A DNA stretch of 64,000 nucleotides from Lachnospiraceae bacterium (GTDB lineage Bacteria; Bacillota; Clostridia; Lachnospirales; Lachnospiraceae). A program made the position numbers and the translations under genes. Below are positions 51,319 to 59,785 of the stretch, piece by piece. The number at the start of each line of letters is the position of its first letter. Position 1 is the first letter of the stretch. The notes under the pieces were generated by a model. The model ran no database searches. It saw only the letters and a program-made list of their open reading frames with translations, and had not been told where the DNA came from. Location of the stretch: assembly GCA_902363675.1 (NCBI GenBank), contig CABJAV010000010.1, forward strand, positions 34,960 through 98,959, written 5' to 3'.

Positions 51319-52339
51319 TCAGATAAAAAAAGAGCAGACGATCCATCGTGAGCAGTTACAGGCACTACTGGAGACAACAGATGAGCAGGCTGTCAGTTAT
51401 CTGCGTGACACGGCCAGAAAAGTTGCGGATGATATTTATGGAAAACAGGTGTTTATTCGTGGATTGATCGAGTTTACGAATTACTGTAAAAACGACTGTA
51501 TTTATTGCGGAATCCGAAGGAGCAATCCGAATGCGCAGCGATACCGTCTGACAGAAGAAGAAATTTTATCCTGTTGTGCAAACGGATATGAACTGGGATT
51601 TCGAACTTTTGTCTTACAAGGGGGAGAAGATCCGTATTTTACAGATGAACGGATCTGTAATATCGTAGCAAAAATCAAACAGGACTACCCGGATTGTGCG
51701 GTGACACTTTCGATTGGAGAGAAGGATAAGGCAAGTTATCAAGCTTTTTATGATGCAGGAGCGGATCGTTATCTTTTGCGCCATGAGACAGCAGATGAAG
51801 CTCATTACCAGAGTCTGCATCCGGCGGAAATGTCATTCCGGCACAGGATACAGTGTCTGTATGATTTGAAAGAAATCGGTTATCAGGTTGGTTGCGGATT
51901 TATGGTAGGTTCGCCGGGACAGACCGTGGGCACACTGTATGAGGATTTGATGTTTATCAAAAAACTGCAGCCACATATGGTTGGAATCGGGCCTTTTATC
52001 CCGCAAAAGGATACACCGTTCGGACAGGAACCGGCTGGAACAATGGAACAGACCCTGCGGCTTTTGAGCATCATAAGGCTGATCCATCCCCATGTGCTTT
52101 TGCCCTCGACGACGGCACTGGGAACGATTCATCCCCTTGGAAGAGAGAAGGGGATTCAGGCAGGTGCGAATGTCGTAATGCCGAATTTGTCGCCGGTTGC
52201 AGTCCGGGAAAAGTATAAATTATATGATAACAAAATATGCACCGGAGACGAGGCTGCTGAATGCCGCCATTGTATGGCCCGACGGATGGAGAGCGTCGGA
52301 TATCAAGTCGTTGTTTCCAGGGGCGATTTTAAAAAATAA
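51293..52339 (+). CDS. hydE: [FeFe]-hydrogenase maturase HydE (radical SAM)
   Basis: The 348-residue enzyme helps build the 2Fe subcluster of the hydrogenase H-cluster. The radical SAM motif is in TNYCKNDCIYCGIRR near residue 65, followed by FVLQGGEDPYFTDERI. ATG 51293 or GTG 51278 could start it; AAGGGG lies 3 bases before the GTG, so the GTG cannot be excluded. Both overlap the upstream gene, implying coupled translation. Confidence 0.93.
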   Translation: MQTLVEIIDQIKKEQTIHREQLQALLETTDEQAVSYLRDTARKVADDIYGKQVFIRGLIEFTNYCKNDCIYCGIRRSNPNAQRYRLTEEEILSCCANGYELGFRTFVLQGGEDPYFTDERICNIVAKIKQDYPDCAVTLSIGEKDKASYQAFYDAGADRYLLRHETADEAHYQSLHPAEMSFRHRIQCLYDLKEIGYQVGCGFMVGSPGQTVGTLYEDLMFIKKLQPHMVGIGPFIPQKDTPFGQEPAGTMEQTLRLLSIIRLIHPHVLLPSTTALGTIHPLGREKGIQAGANVVMPNLSPVAVREKYKLYDNKICTGDEAAECRHCMARRMESVGYQVVVSRGDFKK

Positions 52340-52379
52340 CTGAATAGTTATAGCATGATTCAAACACTAGGAGGAAAGT

Positions 52380-53807
52380 ATGTATAACGTAAAATCATTA
52401 AAAGCAGAAGAATTTATTTCAGATGAGGAAATCAAAGAGACACTTGCCTATGCAGATGCCAATAAGGATAACATGGAAGTGATTGATGCCATTATTGCCA
52501 AAGCAAAAGAGCGCAAGGGTCTCACACACCGTGAGGCGTCCGTTCTTCTGGCATGTGAAAATGAAGAAAAGATACAGGAAGTATATGAACTTGCACAGCA
52601 AATCAAAAAGGACTATTACGGAAACCGCATTGTATTGTTTGCACCTTTGTATTTATCCAATTACTGTGTGAATGGATGTGTATACTGTCCATACCATTTG
52701 AAAAATAAGCATATTGCAAGAAAGAAACTGACACAGGAAGAAATCGTAAAAGAAGTTACCGCTTTGCAGGATATGGGGCACAAGCGTCTGGCCATTGAAG
52801 CAGGTGAAGATCCGGTAAATAATCCGATCGAGTATATTCTCGAATGTATCAATACCATTTACAGTATCAAACATAAAAATGGTGCAATCCGTCGTGTAAA
52901 TGTAAATATTGCGGCAACGACAGTCGAAAATTACCGCAAGTTAAAGGAAGCCGGAATCGGTACATACATTCTTTTCCAGGAAACATACAACAAAGAAGGC
53001 TATGAGCAGCTGCATCCGACAGGACCAAAGCATGATTATGCATATCATACCGAAGCAATGGACCGTGCAATGGAAGGCGGCATTGATGATGTAGGACTTG
53101 GTGTATTGTTTGGACTCGAAGGATACCGCTATGAATTTGCAGGACTTCTGATGCACGCGGAGCATCTTGAGGCTGTTCACGGGGTAGGACCACATACCAT
53201 CAGTGTTCCTCGTGTGAAAAAAGCAGATGATATTGATCCAAGTGCTTTTGACAATGGTATCAGCGATGACACTTTTGCAAAAATCTGCGCATTGATTCGT
53301 ATCTCGGTTCCATATACCGGTATGATCATTTCCACAAGAGAGAGTCAGGCAGTACGTGAAAAAGTATTACCACTTGGTGTATCCCAGATCAGTGGTGCAT
53401 CGAAAACAAGTGTCGGCGGATATGCCGATCCGGAAGCAGAAAAACTTGCAGATGAGACTTCGGAGCAGTTTGATGTCAGCGATCAGAGAACTTTAGATGA
53501 AGTTGTGAACTGGCTGATGAAAATGGGATATATTCCGTCATTTTGTACTGCATGTTACAGAGAGGGAAGAACCGGAGACCGTTTTATGGCGCTTTGCAAG
53601 AGCATGCAGATTTTAAATTGCTGTCATCCGAATGCGCTTATGACTTTAAAAGAGTATCTGGAAGATTATGCAAGTGAAGAGACAAAGAAGATCGGTATGG
53701 AACTGATCAACCATGAGATTGAGAAGATTACAAATCCGAAAGTAAAACAGACAACTTACGAGCATATTCATGATATTTCCGAAGGAAAACGTGACTTCCG
53801 TTTCTAA
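52380..53807 (+). CDS. hydG: [FeFe]-hydrogenase maturase HydG (radical SAM tyrosine lyase)
   Basis: The 475-residue enzyme splits tyrosine to give the CO and CN ligands of the H-cluster. It has the radical SAM triad in LSNYCVNGCVYCPYH near residue 95 and the second Fe-S site in CTACYREGRTGDRFMALCKS near 390, as needed for full HydG rather than the related ThiH. AGGAGG lies 6 bases before the ATG. The order hydE-hydG-hydF places it mid-operon. Confidence 0.95.
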   Translation: MYNVKSLKAEEFISDEEIKETLAYADANKDNMEVIDAIIAKAKERKGLTHREASVLLACENEEKIQEVYELAQQIKKDYYGNRIVLFAPLYLSNYCVNGCVYCPYHLKNKHIARKKLTQEEIVKEVTALQDMGHKRLAIEAGEDPVNNPIEYILECINTIYSIKHKNGAIRRVNVNIAATTVENYRKLKEAGIGTYILFQETYNKEGYEQLHPTGPKHDYAYHTEAMDRAMEGGIDDVGLGVLFGLEGYRYEFAGLLMHAEHLEAVHGVGPHTISVPRVKKADDIDPSAFDNGISDDTFAKICALIRISVPYTGMIISTRESQAVREKVLPLGVSQISGASKTSVGGYADPEAEKLADETSEQFDVSDQRTLDEVVNWLMKMGYIPSFCTACYREGRTGDRFMALCKSMQILNCCHPNALMTLKEYLEDYASEETKKIGMELINHEIEKITNPKVKQTTYEHIHDISEGKRDFRF

Positions 53808-53830
53808 CATGAGAAAGGACGAAAGAACAT

Positions 53831-55045
53831 ATGGCAGTAACATTGAATGATACACCTTCCGCAAATCGCCTGCATATAGGTATATTCGGAAAAACCAACA
53901 GTGGAAAATCTTCATTTATCAATACTTTTACAAATCAGGAGGTTTCTATCGTTGCGGATATTGCGGGAACAACCACAGATCCGGTTTATAAAGCGATGGA
54001 AATTCATCCGCTTGGTCCATGCACGATCATTGATACCGCAGGTTTTGACGATGAGAGTATGCTTGGTGAACAGCGCATTGAACGAACGAAATTAGCTGCG
54101 GAAAAAACAGATCTTGCAGTGATCCTTTTTGCGGCAGACGAAAAGCAGGGACTTGCGGCATGTGCACAGGAGCTGAAATGGTATCGCTTTTTTAAAGAAA
54201 AGAATACACCGGTTCTTCTTGTAATCAACAAAGTCGATCTTGCAGATACAAAGGTGATGCAGGAAGAAATTAAAAAGGAGACCGGAGAGAATGCTCTGGT
54301 TGTAAGTGCAAAGACAGGTGTCGGCATGGATCAGGTGAAAGAAGCATTATCCCGAAAGGTCCCGGAAAATTTTGGTGAGCGTCTGATTACCGGAGATCTG
54401 GTAAGTGAGGGAGATCTGGTTATGCTTGTAATGCCACAGGACATTCAGGCTCCAAAGGGGAGACTGATTCTGCCACAGGTGCAGACAACCAGAGAATTGC
54501 TGGATAAAAAATGTCAGATTATGAGTGTAACAACGGATCAGATGGTTCCGGCGCTGGCAACATTGGTCAAACCGCCAAAACTGATCATTACAGATTCACA
54601 GGTGTTTGCATATGTGTATGAGAATAAGCCTAAGGAAAGCATGCTTACTTCGTTTTCTGTTTTATTTGCGGCTTATAAAGGAGATCTGCCTTATTACGTC
54701 GAAGGAGCAAAACAGATCGACCGCCTGACAGAAAATTCACATGTGCTGATTGCGGAATGTTGTACACATGCACCGTTGAGTGAGGATATTGGAAGGGTGA
54801 AGATCCCTCGGATGCTTCGAAAACGCTTCGGAGAAAACATGCAGATTGATCATGTGAGCGGTACCGATTTCCCGGAAAAACTGACAGAGTATGACCTGAT
54901 CATTCAGTGTGGAGCCTGTATGTTCAACCGGAAATATGTACTTTCCCGCATTGACCGTGCGAAGGAACAGGCGGTACCTATGACAAATTATGGAGTGACG
55001 ATCGCTCACCTTACCGGAATTCTTGATCATGTCGTTATGCCATAG
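53831..55045 (+). CDS. hydF: [FeFe]-hydrogenase maturation GTPase HydF
   Basis: The 404-residue scaffold protein receives the 2Fe unit from HydE/HydG and delivers it to the hydrogenase. The N-terminal GTPase has GIFGKTNSGKSSF, TIIDTAGFDDE and NKVDLAD. The cluster-binding domain has Cys residues in AECCTHAPL and IQCGACMFN near the end. No hydrogenase structural gene is in the window, so the target is encoded elsewhere. Confidence 0.95.
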   Translation: MAVTLNDTPSANRLHIGIFGKTNSGKSSFINTFTNQEVSIVADIAGTTTDPVYKAMEIHPLGPCTIIDTAGFDDESMLGEQRIERTKLAAEKTDLAVILFAADEKQGLAACAQELKWYRFFKEKNTPVLLVINKVDLADTKVMQEEIKKETGENALVVSAKTGVGMDQVKEALSRKVPENFGERLITGDLVSEGDLVMLVMPQDIQAPKGRLILPQVQTTRELLDKKCQIMSVTTDQMVPALATLVKPPKLIITDSQVFAYVYENKPKESMLTSFSVLFAAYKGDLPYYVEGAKQIDRLTENSHVLIAECCTHAPLSEDIGRVKIPRMLRKRFGENMQIDHVSGTDFPEKLTEYDLIIQCGACMFNRKYVLSRIDRAKEQAVPMTNYGVTIAHLTGILDHVVMP

Positions 55046-55069
55046 AATAGTTAGTTGAGGGATGAATCG

Positions 55070-55657
55070 TTGGAACAGGTAATTGTGAAAAATCAGTCGG
55101 AAGAATATATGGTTAACGTGATCCGGTCAAAGCGCAAAACAATGGCACTTCAGGTAGGGCTGGACGGAACTGTCGTGGCAAGAGTTCCAAACCGGGTGGC
55201 AAAGAAAGAGGTGCTGCGTTTTTTGGACTCCCATGCGGCGTGGATTGCTGCGGCAAAGAAGAAGATGGCCCGGCGCCAACAGGAAAAGCAGGCATACCGG
55301 AGTCCCTATGAGATTCCTGCATATGATTCCCTGTCGAAGCGTGAGAAAGATGAAATCTGGGCGCATTTTATGCAGCGGCTGATGTATTATGCACCAAAAA
55401 TCGGAGTGACGTTCGAACGGGTTGCAATCCGGAACCAGAAAGGACGCTGGGGAAGCTGCAGCAGTAAAGGAAATCTCAATTTCAATTATCGTCTGCATTA
55501 TCTGCCACAGGAGCTGATGGATTATGTTGTGGTACATGAACTTTCGCACCGGATTCATATGAATCATTCACGGGATTTCTGGGCATTGGTCGGACAGTAT
55601 GATAAGGATTACAAACAGCATCAGACAGAGCTTCGAAATATTGGGATTGACAAATAG
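55070..55657 (+). CDS. YgjP-like (DUF45) zinc metallopeptidase-fold protein
   Basis: The 195-residue protein probably starts at TTG 55070, with GAGGG 8 bases upstream; an ATG at 55062 is out of frame. It has the zinc motif VVHELSHRIHMNHSRDFW with HEXXH-like ELSH and a third His, and the family hallmark NQKGRWGSCSSKGNLNFNY. Relatives are linked to restriction systems or general proteolysis, but function is unclear. It follows hydF after 24 bases and is likely co-transcribed. Confidence 0.85.
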   Translation: MEQVIVKNQSEEYMVNVIRSKRKTMALQVGLDGTVVARVPNRVAKKEVLRFLDSHAAWIAAAKKKMARRQQEKQAYRSPYEIPAYDSLSKREKDEIWAHFMQRLMYYAPKIGVTFERVAIRNQKGRWGSCSSKGNLNFNYRLHYLPQELMDYVVVHELSHRIHMNHSRDFWALVGQYDKDYKQHQTELRNIGIDK

Positions 55658-55680
55658 AAAAAAAGGGTTTAAAGTATACG

Positions 55681-55954
55681 AATAAAGAGAAACCGATGAG
55701 AAAGAGGAGTAGACTTATCCGGATGTCACAGAGAGCTGCAGGTGGTGTGATGCAGTATGGAAGGATTTGTTGAATGGACTTTCGAGGGTGGCCCAAAAGG
55801 AAATCACTTAGTAGGCGTCACCGGGAACCGAGCCCGTTACCAATTCGGCATGTATGACATCGTACGTGAAAGAGTGGACATTTGTCAATTTGAGTGGTAC
55901 CGCGATAATAAGATTTTATTACCGTCTCAAGCATTTTGCTTGAGGCGGTTTTTT
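55681..55954 (+). promoter_or_regulatory. T-box riboswitch with Trp specifier
   Basis: Stem I features are visible: AGAGAGCTGCAGGTGG and the specifier loop TGAATGGACTTTCGAGGGTG, where the GAA-preceded triplet TGG (55775-55777) is a Trp codon. The antiterminator T-box core GAGTGGTACCGCG is at 55892-55904. The competing terminator is ACCGTCTCAAGCA (55921-55933) with TGCTTGAGGCGGT and TTTTTT to 55954. Uncharged tRNA-Trp should allow read-through into the importer genes. The base pairing with the tRNA discriminator is U, which fits A73 or wobbles with G73. Confidence 0.88.
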
Positions 55955-55956
55955 AT

Positions 55957-56000
55957 GTATAGGAGATTTCTTTGGAATTCCCTACACAGTAAAAGCAAGC
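55957..56000 (+). repeat. Short GGAATTCC-type intergenic repeat, copy 3
   Basis: GTATAGGAGATTTCTTTGGA, then ATTCCCTACACAG and AAAAGCAAGC, follows the T-box terminator. It shares its whole word order with 3708-3754 before mgtE. Confidence 0.5.
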
Positions 56001-56021
56001 ATGAAAGAGAGGAAAAAGATT

Positions 56022-57056
56022 ATGAAGAAAAAAGTATTAGCTATGGTATTATCTGCAGTATGTGCAATGGGACTGCTGGCAGGATGTGGATCAGGAAATG
56101 ATGGAAACACAACACAGGGACAGGGAGGAACTTCCGAGACAACCTATACGATCGGAATTTCACAGTTCGCAGAACACGGTTCACTGGACAATTGCCGTGA
56201 GGGCTTTTTGGCAGGACTTAAGAATGCAGGAATTGAAGAAGGAAAGAATCTGAAAGTTGAATATCAGAATGCACAGACCGATACAGGTACAGCAAGTACG
56301 ATTGCAGACAGTTTTGTATCGGAAAAAGTAGATATGATCTGTGCCATTGCAACACCTTGTGCAGCAAGTGCATACAACTCATGTATGAACACAGATATCC
56401 CGGTTGTTTATACCGCAGTATCGGATCCCGCTACCGCACAGCTTGCAAATGAAGATGGTTCAAGTGTCGGAAATATCACAGGTTCTTCCGATATTCTTCC
56501 GGTAAAAGAACAGTTGAAAATGATTCGTGAGATGATGCCGGATGCAAAGAAAATCGGTATTCTTTATACAACAAGTGAGGCAAATTCCTGCAGTACAATT
56601 GAAGAGTACAAAAAACTTGCAGGCGATTATGGATTTGAAATTGTAGACACTGGTATCAATACTTCTGCCGATATTGAAATCGCAGCAACAGATCTGGTAT
56701 CTAAGGTTGACTGCTTATGTAACCTTACCGACAATACAGTAGTAAATGCATTACAGACAGTACTCGATAAAGCAAACGGCGCAGGAATCCCTGTATTTGG
56801 AAGTGAGATCGAGCAGGTAAAATCCGGTTGTGTAGCATCTATGGGTATTGATTATTATCAGCTTGGAATTGAGACTGGTGAGATGGCTGCAAAAATCTTA
56901 AAGGGTGAGACAACAGCAGATAAGACACCATTCATTACTGCATCAAAGGCAGAACTTTATGTAAATACTGCTGCAGCAGACAAGATCAACATGAAACTGG
57001 ATAAATCCTATATTGCAAATGCCGCACAGACATTTGATGAAATTACAGTAAAGTAA
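56022..57056 (+). CDS. trpX: ABC importer substrate-binding lipoprotein (TrpX-like)
   Basis: The 344-residue protein starts at ATG 56022 (AGAGAGG upstream) and has a lipoprotein signal with GLLAGC, so it is tethered outside the membrane. It belongs to the ABC sugar-type binding proteins grouped as TrpX/DUF-like (TYTIGISQFAEHGSLDNCRE, ATPCAASAYNS, VVYTAVSDPATAQL). Family members next to a T-box bind aromatic amino acids. The Trp specifier in the leader makes tryptophan the best guess for the ligand. Confidence 0.88.
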   Translation: MKKKVLAMVLSAVCAMGLLAGCGSGNDGNTTQGQGGTSETTYTIGISQFAEHGSLDNCREGFLAGLKNAGIEEGKNLKVEYQNAQTDTGTASTIADSFVSEKVDMICAIATPCAASAYNSCMNTDIPVVYTAVSDPATAQLANEDGSSVGNITGSSDILPVKEQLKMIREMMPDAKKIGILYTTSEANSCSTIEEYKKLAGDYGFEIVDTGINTSADIEIAATDLVSKVDCLCNLTDNTVVNALQTVLDKANGAGIPVFGSEIEQVKSGCVASMGIDYYQLGIETGEMAAKILKGETTADKTPFITASKAELYVNTAAADKINMKLDKSYIANAAQTFDEITVK

Positions 57057-57097
57057 TAAACAATAAGAGATAAATAATTAGATTTGGGGGTAACACC

Positions 57098-57979
57098 GTG
57101 ACATTAGTTTTAAGCGTACTCGAACAGGGCATGATTTATGCAATTATGGCTCTTGGCATTTATATCACATATACGATTCTGGATTTTCCGGATCTGACGG
57201 TTGATGGAAGCTTCCCACTTGGAGCTGCTTTATCTGCAGTATTGATCGCAAAAGGATGCAATCCGATTCTGACACTGCTGATTGCTTTTGTGGCAGGAGC
57301 GGTGGCAGGAACACTGACCGGACTGATTCATGTTAAATTAAAAGTAAGGGATCTCTTATCCGGAATTATTATGATGACAGCATTGTATACCGTGAATCTG
57401 CGTATTGCAGGCAGAGCCAACCTTCCGATTTACAATATGACAACTTTGTTTGACAATGATCTTGTACATAGTCTTTTCAAAGGATCACTTGCCGCTTTTT
57501 CCAATGTAATTATTATTTTTGTAATTACATTTATCATGAAGTTTTTACTGGATTGGTATATGAGTACGAAATCCGGATATCTCCTTCGTGCTGTCGGAGA
57601 CAATGAAACAATCGTTACTTCCATGGGTGTAGACAAAGGTGTGATTAAGATTATCGGCCTTGCAATTGCCAATGGTCTTGTCAGCTTAAGTGGATGCATT
57701 TTTGCACAGCAGCAGCGTTATTTTGATGTTTCCATGGGAACCGGAACAATGGTTATCGGACTTGCCAGCGTAATTATTGGTATCAGTCTGCTGAAAAAAG
57801 TGACATTTTTACGCGTGACAACAAGTGTAGTGATCGGATCTATCGTATACAAAGCCTGTGTTGCGATTGCAGTTAAGCTTGGTATGCCGTCTTCCGATTT
57901 GAAATTGATTACAGCAGTGCTTTTCCTTGTGATTTTAGTGCTTGGCATGGATCGTAAAAAGAGAAAGAAGGTGGCTTAG
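57098..57979 (+). CDS. trpY: ABC importer permease (TrpY-like)
   Basis: The 293-residue membrane protein starts with GTG 57098 after TTGGGGGT. It has about eight hydrophobic segments and the BPD_transp_2 pattern with DLTVDGSFPLGAALSAVLIA and ANGLVSLSGCIFAQQQRYFD. It is the permease of the preceding binding protein and ends directly before the ATPase gene. Confidence 0.9.
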   Translation: MTLVLSVLEQGMIYAIMALGIYITYTILDFPDLTVDGSFPLGAALSAVLIAKGCNPILTLLIAFVAGAVAGTLTGLIHVKLKVRDLLSGIIMMTALYTVNLRIAGRANLPIYNMTTLFDNDLVHSLFKGSLAAFSNVIIIFVITFIMKFLLDWYMSTKSGYLLRAVGDNETIVTSMGVDKGVIKIIGLAIANGLVSLSGCIFAQQQRYFDVSMGTGTMVIGLASVIIGISLLKKVTFLRVTTSVVIGSIVYKACVAIAVKLGMPSSDLKLITAVLFLVILVLGMDRKKRKKVA

Positions 57980-58753
57980 ATGTTAGAGTTAAAGCATATT
58001 CATAAAATGTATAATCCGGGAACAATCAATGAAATCTGTCTGTTTGATGATTTTAATTTGAATATTGAGGATGGACAGTTTGTTTCCGTTGTCGGAAGTA
58101 ATGGTTCCGGTAAGACATCTATGCTCAACATTATCTGTGGTACCATTCCGGTAGATGGCGGAAATATTGTTGTCAATGGCGTTGATATCACAAAACAGAA
58201 AGATTTCATTCGCCATCGTCGCATTGGACGCGTGTTTCAGGATCCGTCGAAAGGAACCTGTCCGTCCATGACGATCCTTGAGAATCTTGCAATCGCGGAC
58301 AACAAGGGAAAAATGTATGGACTGGGCAGAGGTACCAACCATGCCCGCGTGGAGGCGTACAAAGAATTGCTTGCCAGTGTAAATCTTGGACTTGAAGATA
58401 AGCTGCACACAAAAGTTGGGGCATTATCGGGTGGTCAGCGTCAGACACTGGCGCTTTTGATGGCAACCATGAATCCAATCGAATTTTTGATCCTTGATGA
58501 GCATACTGCTGCTTTGGATCCAAAGACAGCAGAGATTGTTATGGAACTGACCGGCAAGATCGTCGCAGAGAAAAAAGTTACCACGATCATGGTTACGCAC
58601 AACCTGCGCTATGCGGTAGAATATGGTGATCGATTGCTGATGATGCATCAGGGACATGCGATTATTGACAAATCGGGTGCCGAGAAAAAGGCCATGCAGG
58701 TGGATGATATTCTCGGAACATTCAACGAAATCAGTATTGAATGCGGAAATTAG
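57980..58753 (+). CDS. trpZ: ABC importer ATPase (TrpZ-like)
   Basis: The 257-residue ATPase has Walker A VGSNGSGKTS, signature ALSGGQRQT, Walker B LILDEHTAALD and H-loop VTHNLRYA. The ATG follows the permease stop codon with no gap. It powers the T-box-controlled importer and is followed by a strong terminator. Confidence 0.92.
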   Translation: MLELKHIHKMYNPGTINEICLFDDFNLNIEDGQFVSVVGSNGSGKTSMLNIICGTIPVDGGNIVVNGVDITKQKDFIRHRRIGRVFQDPSKGTCPSMTILENLAIADNKGKMYGLGRGTNHARVEAYKELLASVNLGLEDKLHTKVGALSGGQRQTLALLMATMNPIEFLILDEHTAALDPKTAEIVMELTGKIVAEKKVTTIMVTHNLRYAVEYGDRLLMMHQGHAIIDKSGAEKKAMQVDDILGTFNEISIECGN

Positions 58754-58765
58754 TGAAACAGCTAC

Positions 58766-58814
58766 AAAAAGAAGGCGAAAGGCGTGAGAGCAACTCATGT
58801 TTTTCGCCTTTTTT
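58766..58814 (+). terminator. Intrinsic terminator of the importer operon
   Basis: AAGGCGAAA/TTTCGCCTT (58772-58780 with 58802-58810) with an inner GTGAG/CTCAT helix, followed by six Ts. Confidence 0.88.
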
Positions 58815-58976
58815 CAATGGATACAGAGCGTGAATACGTTTACACGATTCTGTTGTATAAAGTTAAAATCAGGTTATTTCACACCAAAAGAATGCAAATC
58901 AATTACCTTTGTCTTTTGTGTTTTTGCATGGTTATAATGCATGCATCGAACAACAAAGTTCGAGTGAGGAGGTGCG

Positions 58977-59270
58977 GTAGAACGAAACGGTTATCCGGTT
59001 ACAGGACCCGGACCAAAATGTGGCATGGTGTTTCAAAATCACAGATTACTTCCGTGGTTGAAAATAAAAGATAATGTAGGATTTGGTCTTGGAGATCTGC
59101 CAAAGCAGGAACGAGAAGAAAAAGTAAGAAAACATCTTGAACTTGTAGGGCTGGCGAAAAATCTGACGATCCTGCTTTTGATGAACCGTTTGGCGCGCTG
59201 GATGCTTTGGTAGGCCGCTGTGTTAATCGTGCCCTTCATGATTTAGAACCGGAGCGTTCAAGAAGGCTGG
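58977..59270 (+). pseudogene. Remnant of a nitrate/sulfonate-type ABC ATPase (SsuB/TauB-like)
   Basis: Readable blocks of an SsuB-like ATPase remain: GPGPKCGMVFQNHRLLPWLK covering the Q-loop, then a frame shift to DPAFDEPFGALDALVG, the Walker B and D-loop region. The P-loop at the start and the signature region between the two blocks are missing. After the second block the sequence loses similarity. The remnant shows multiple deletions and frame changes, so it is not functional. Confidence 0.75.
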
Positions 59271-59693
59271 ATGGTCTGGTTAATGCCTGCATTTAAGGAC
59301 CTGTATCTGAAGATCAAGCGCCACAGAACACATATCTTAAATACAATCCGCTACGGTATGAGCAATGCTAGGATTGAAGTAACAAGCGTGATTTTTATGA
59401 TCTGGGATAATTTCTTTGTTGGCATCTACACGGCAAGTGAATCGGTAGCGTTCTATGCATTGATTCGATTGCATCATGTATGTTCTCTGGAAGGGCTGAC
59501 AGCAACATATGAGGTGGAGAGTGCAGCGCTCCGAGGCATGGGCAAATCCCTCGAGCCTTCTATTATCACAATCCTTGGAACGGTTGTATTTCGAATTATC
59601 TGGCTGGCTACCGTATTTCGATTGGTTCCAATATTAAATTTGGCATCGTTTGGGGGCAGAAATTGCATAAATTTTTTGTTCGGTCAGGATTGA
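59271..59693 (+). pseudogene. Remnant of a MATE-type transporter
   Basis: A 140-codon open stretch contains YEVESAALRGMGKSLEPSII and VVFRIIWLATVFR, which match the C-terminal half of MATE proteins (consensus-like Y-E-V-x-A-A-L-R-G-M-G). The N-terminal half and several membrane segments are absent, and there is no proper start site. Confidence 0.65.
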
Positions 59694-59715
59694 CTCGGCT
59701 ACGACCGAATAAAAA

Positions 59716-59744
59716 TTGACATTCGCATACATTCTAATTATACT
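59716..59744 (+). promoter_or_regulatory. Near-consensus promoter of the DUF234-type ATPase gene
   Basis: TTGACA (59716-59721), a 17-base spacer and TATACT (59739-59744), 41 bases before the start. Confidence 0.7.
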
Positions 59745-59785
59745 ATACATAGCATTTCGTATTTTCGTTTTGGAGGATGTTGTGT

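Noticed and set aside
53646-53915. Minus-strand frame across the hydG-hydF junction
   Set aside because: It overlaps two well-supported genes and their ribosome site and has no recognisable domain.
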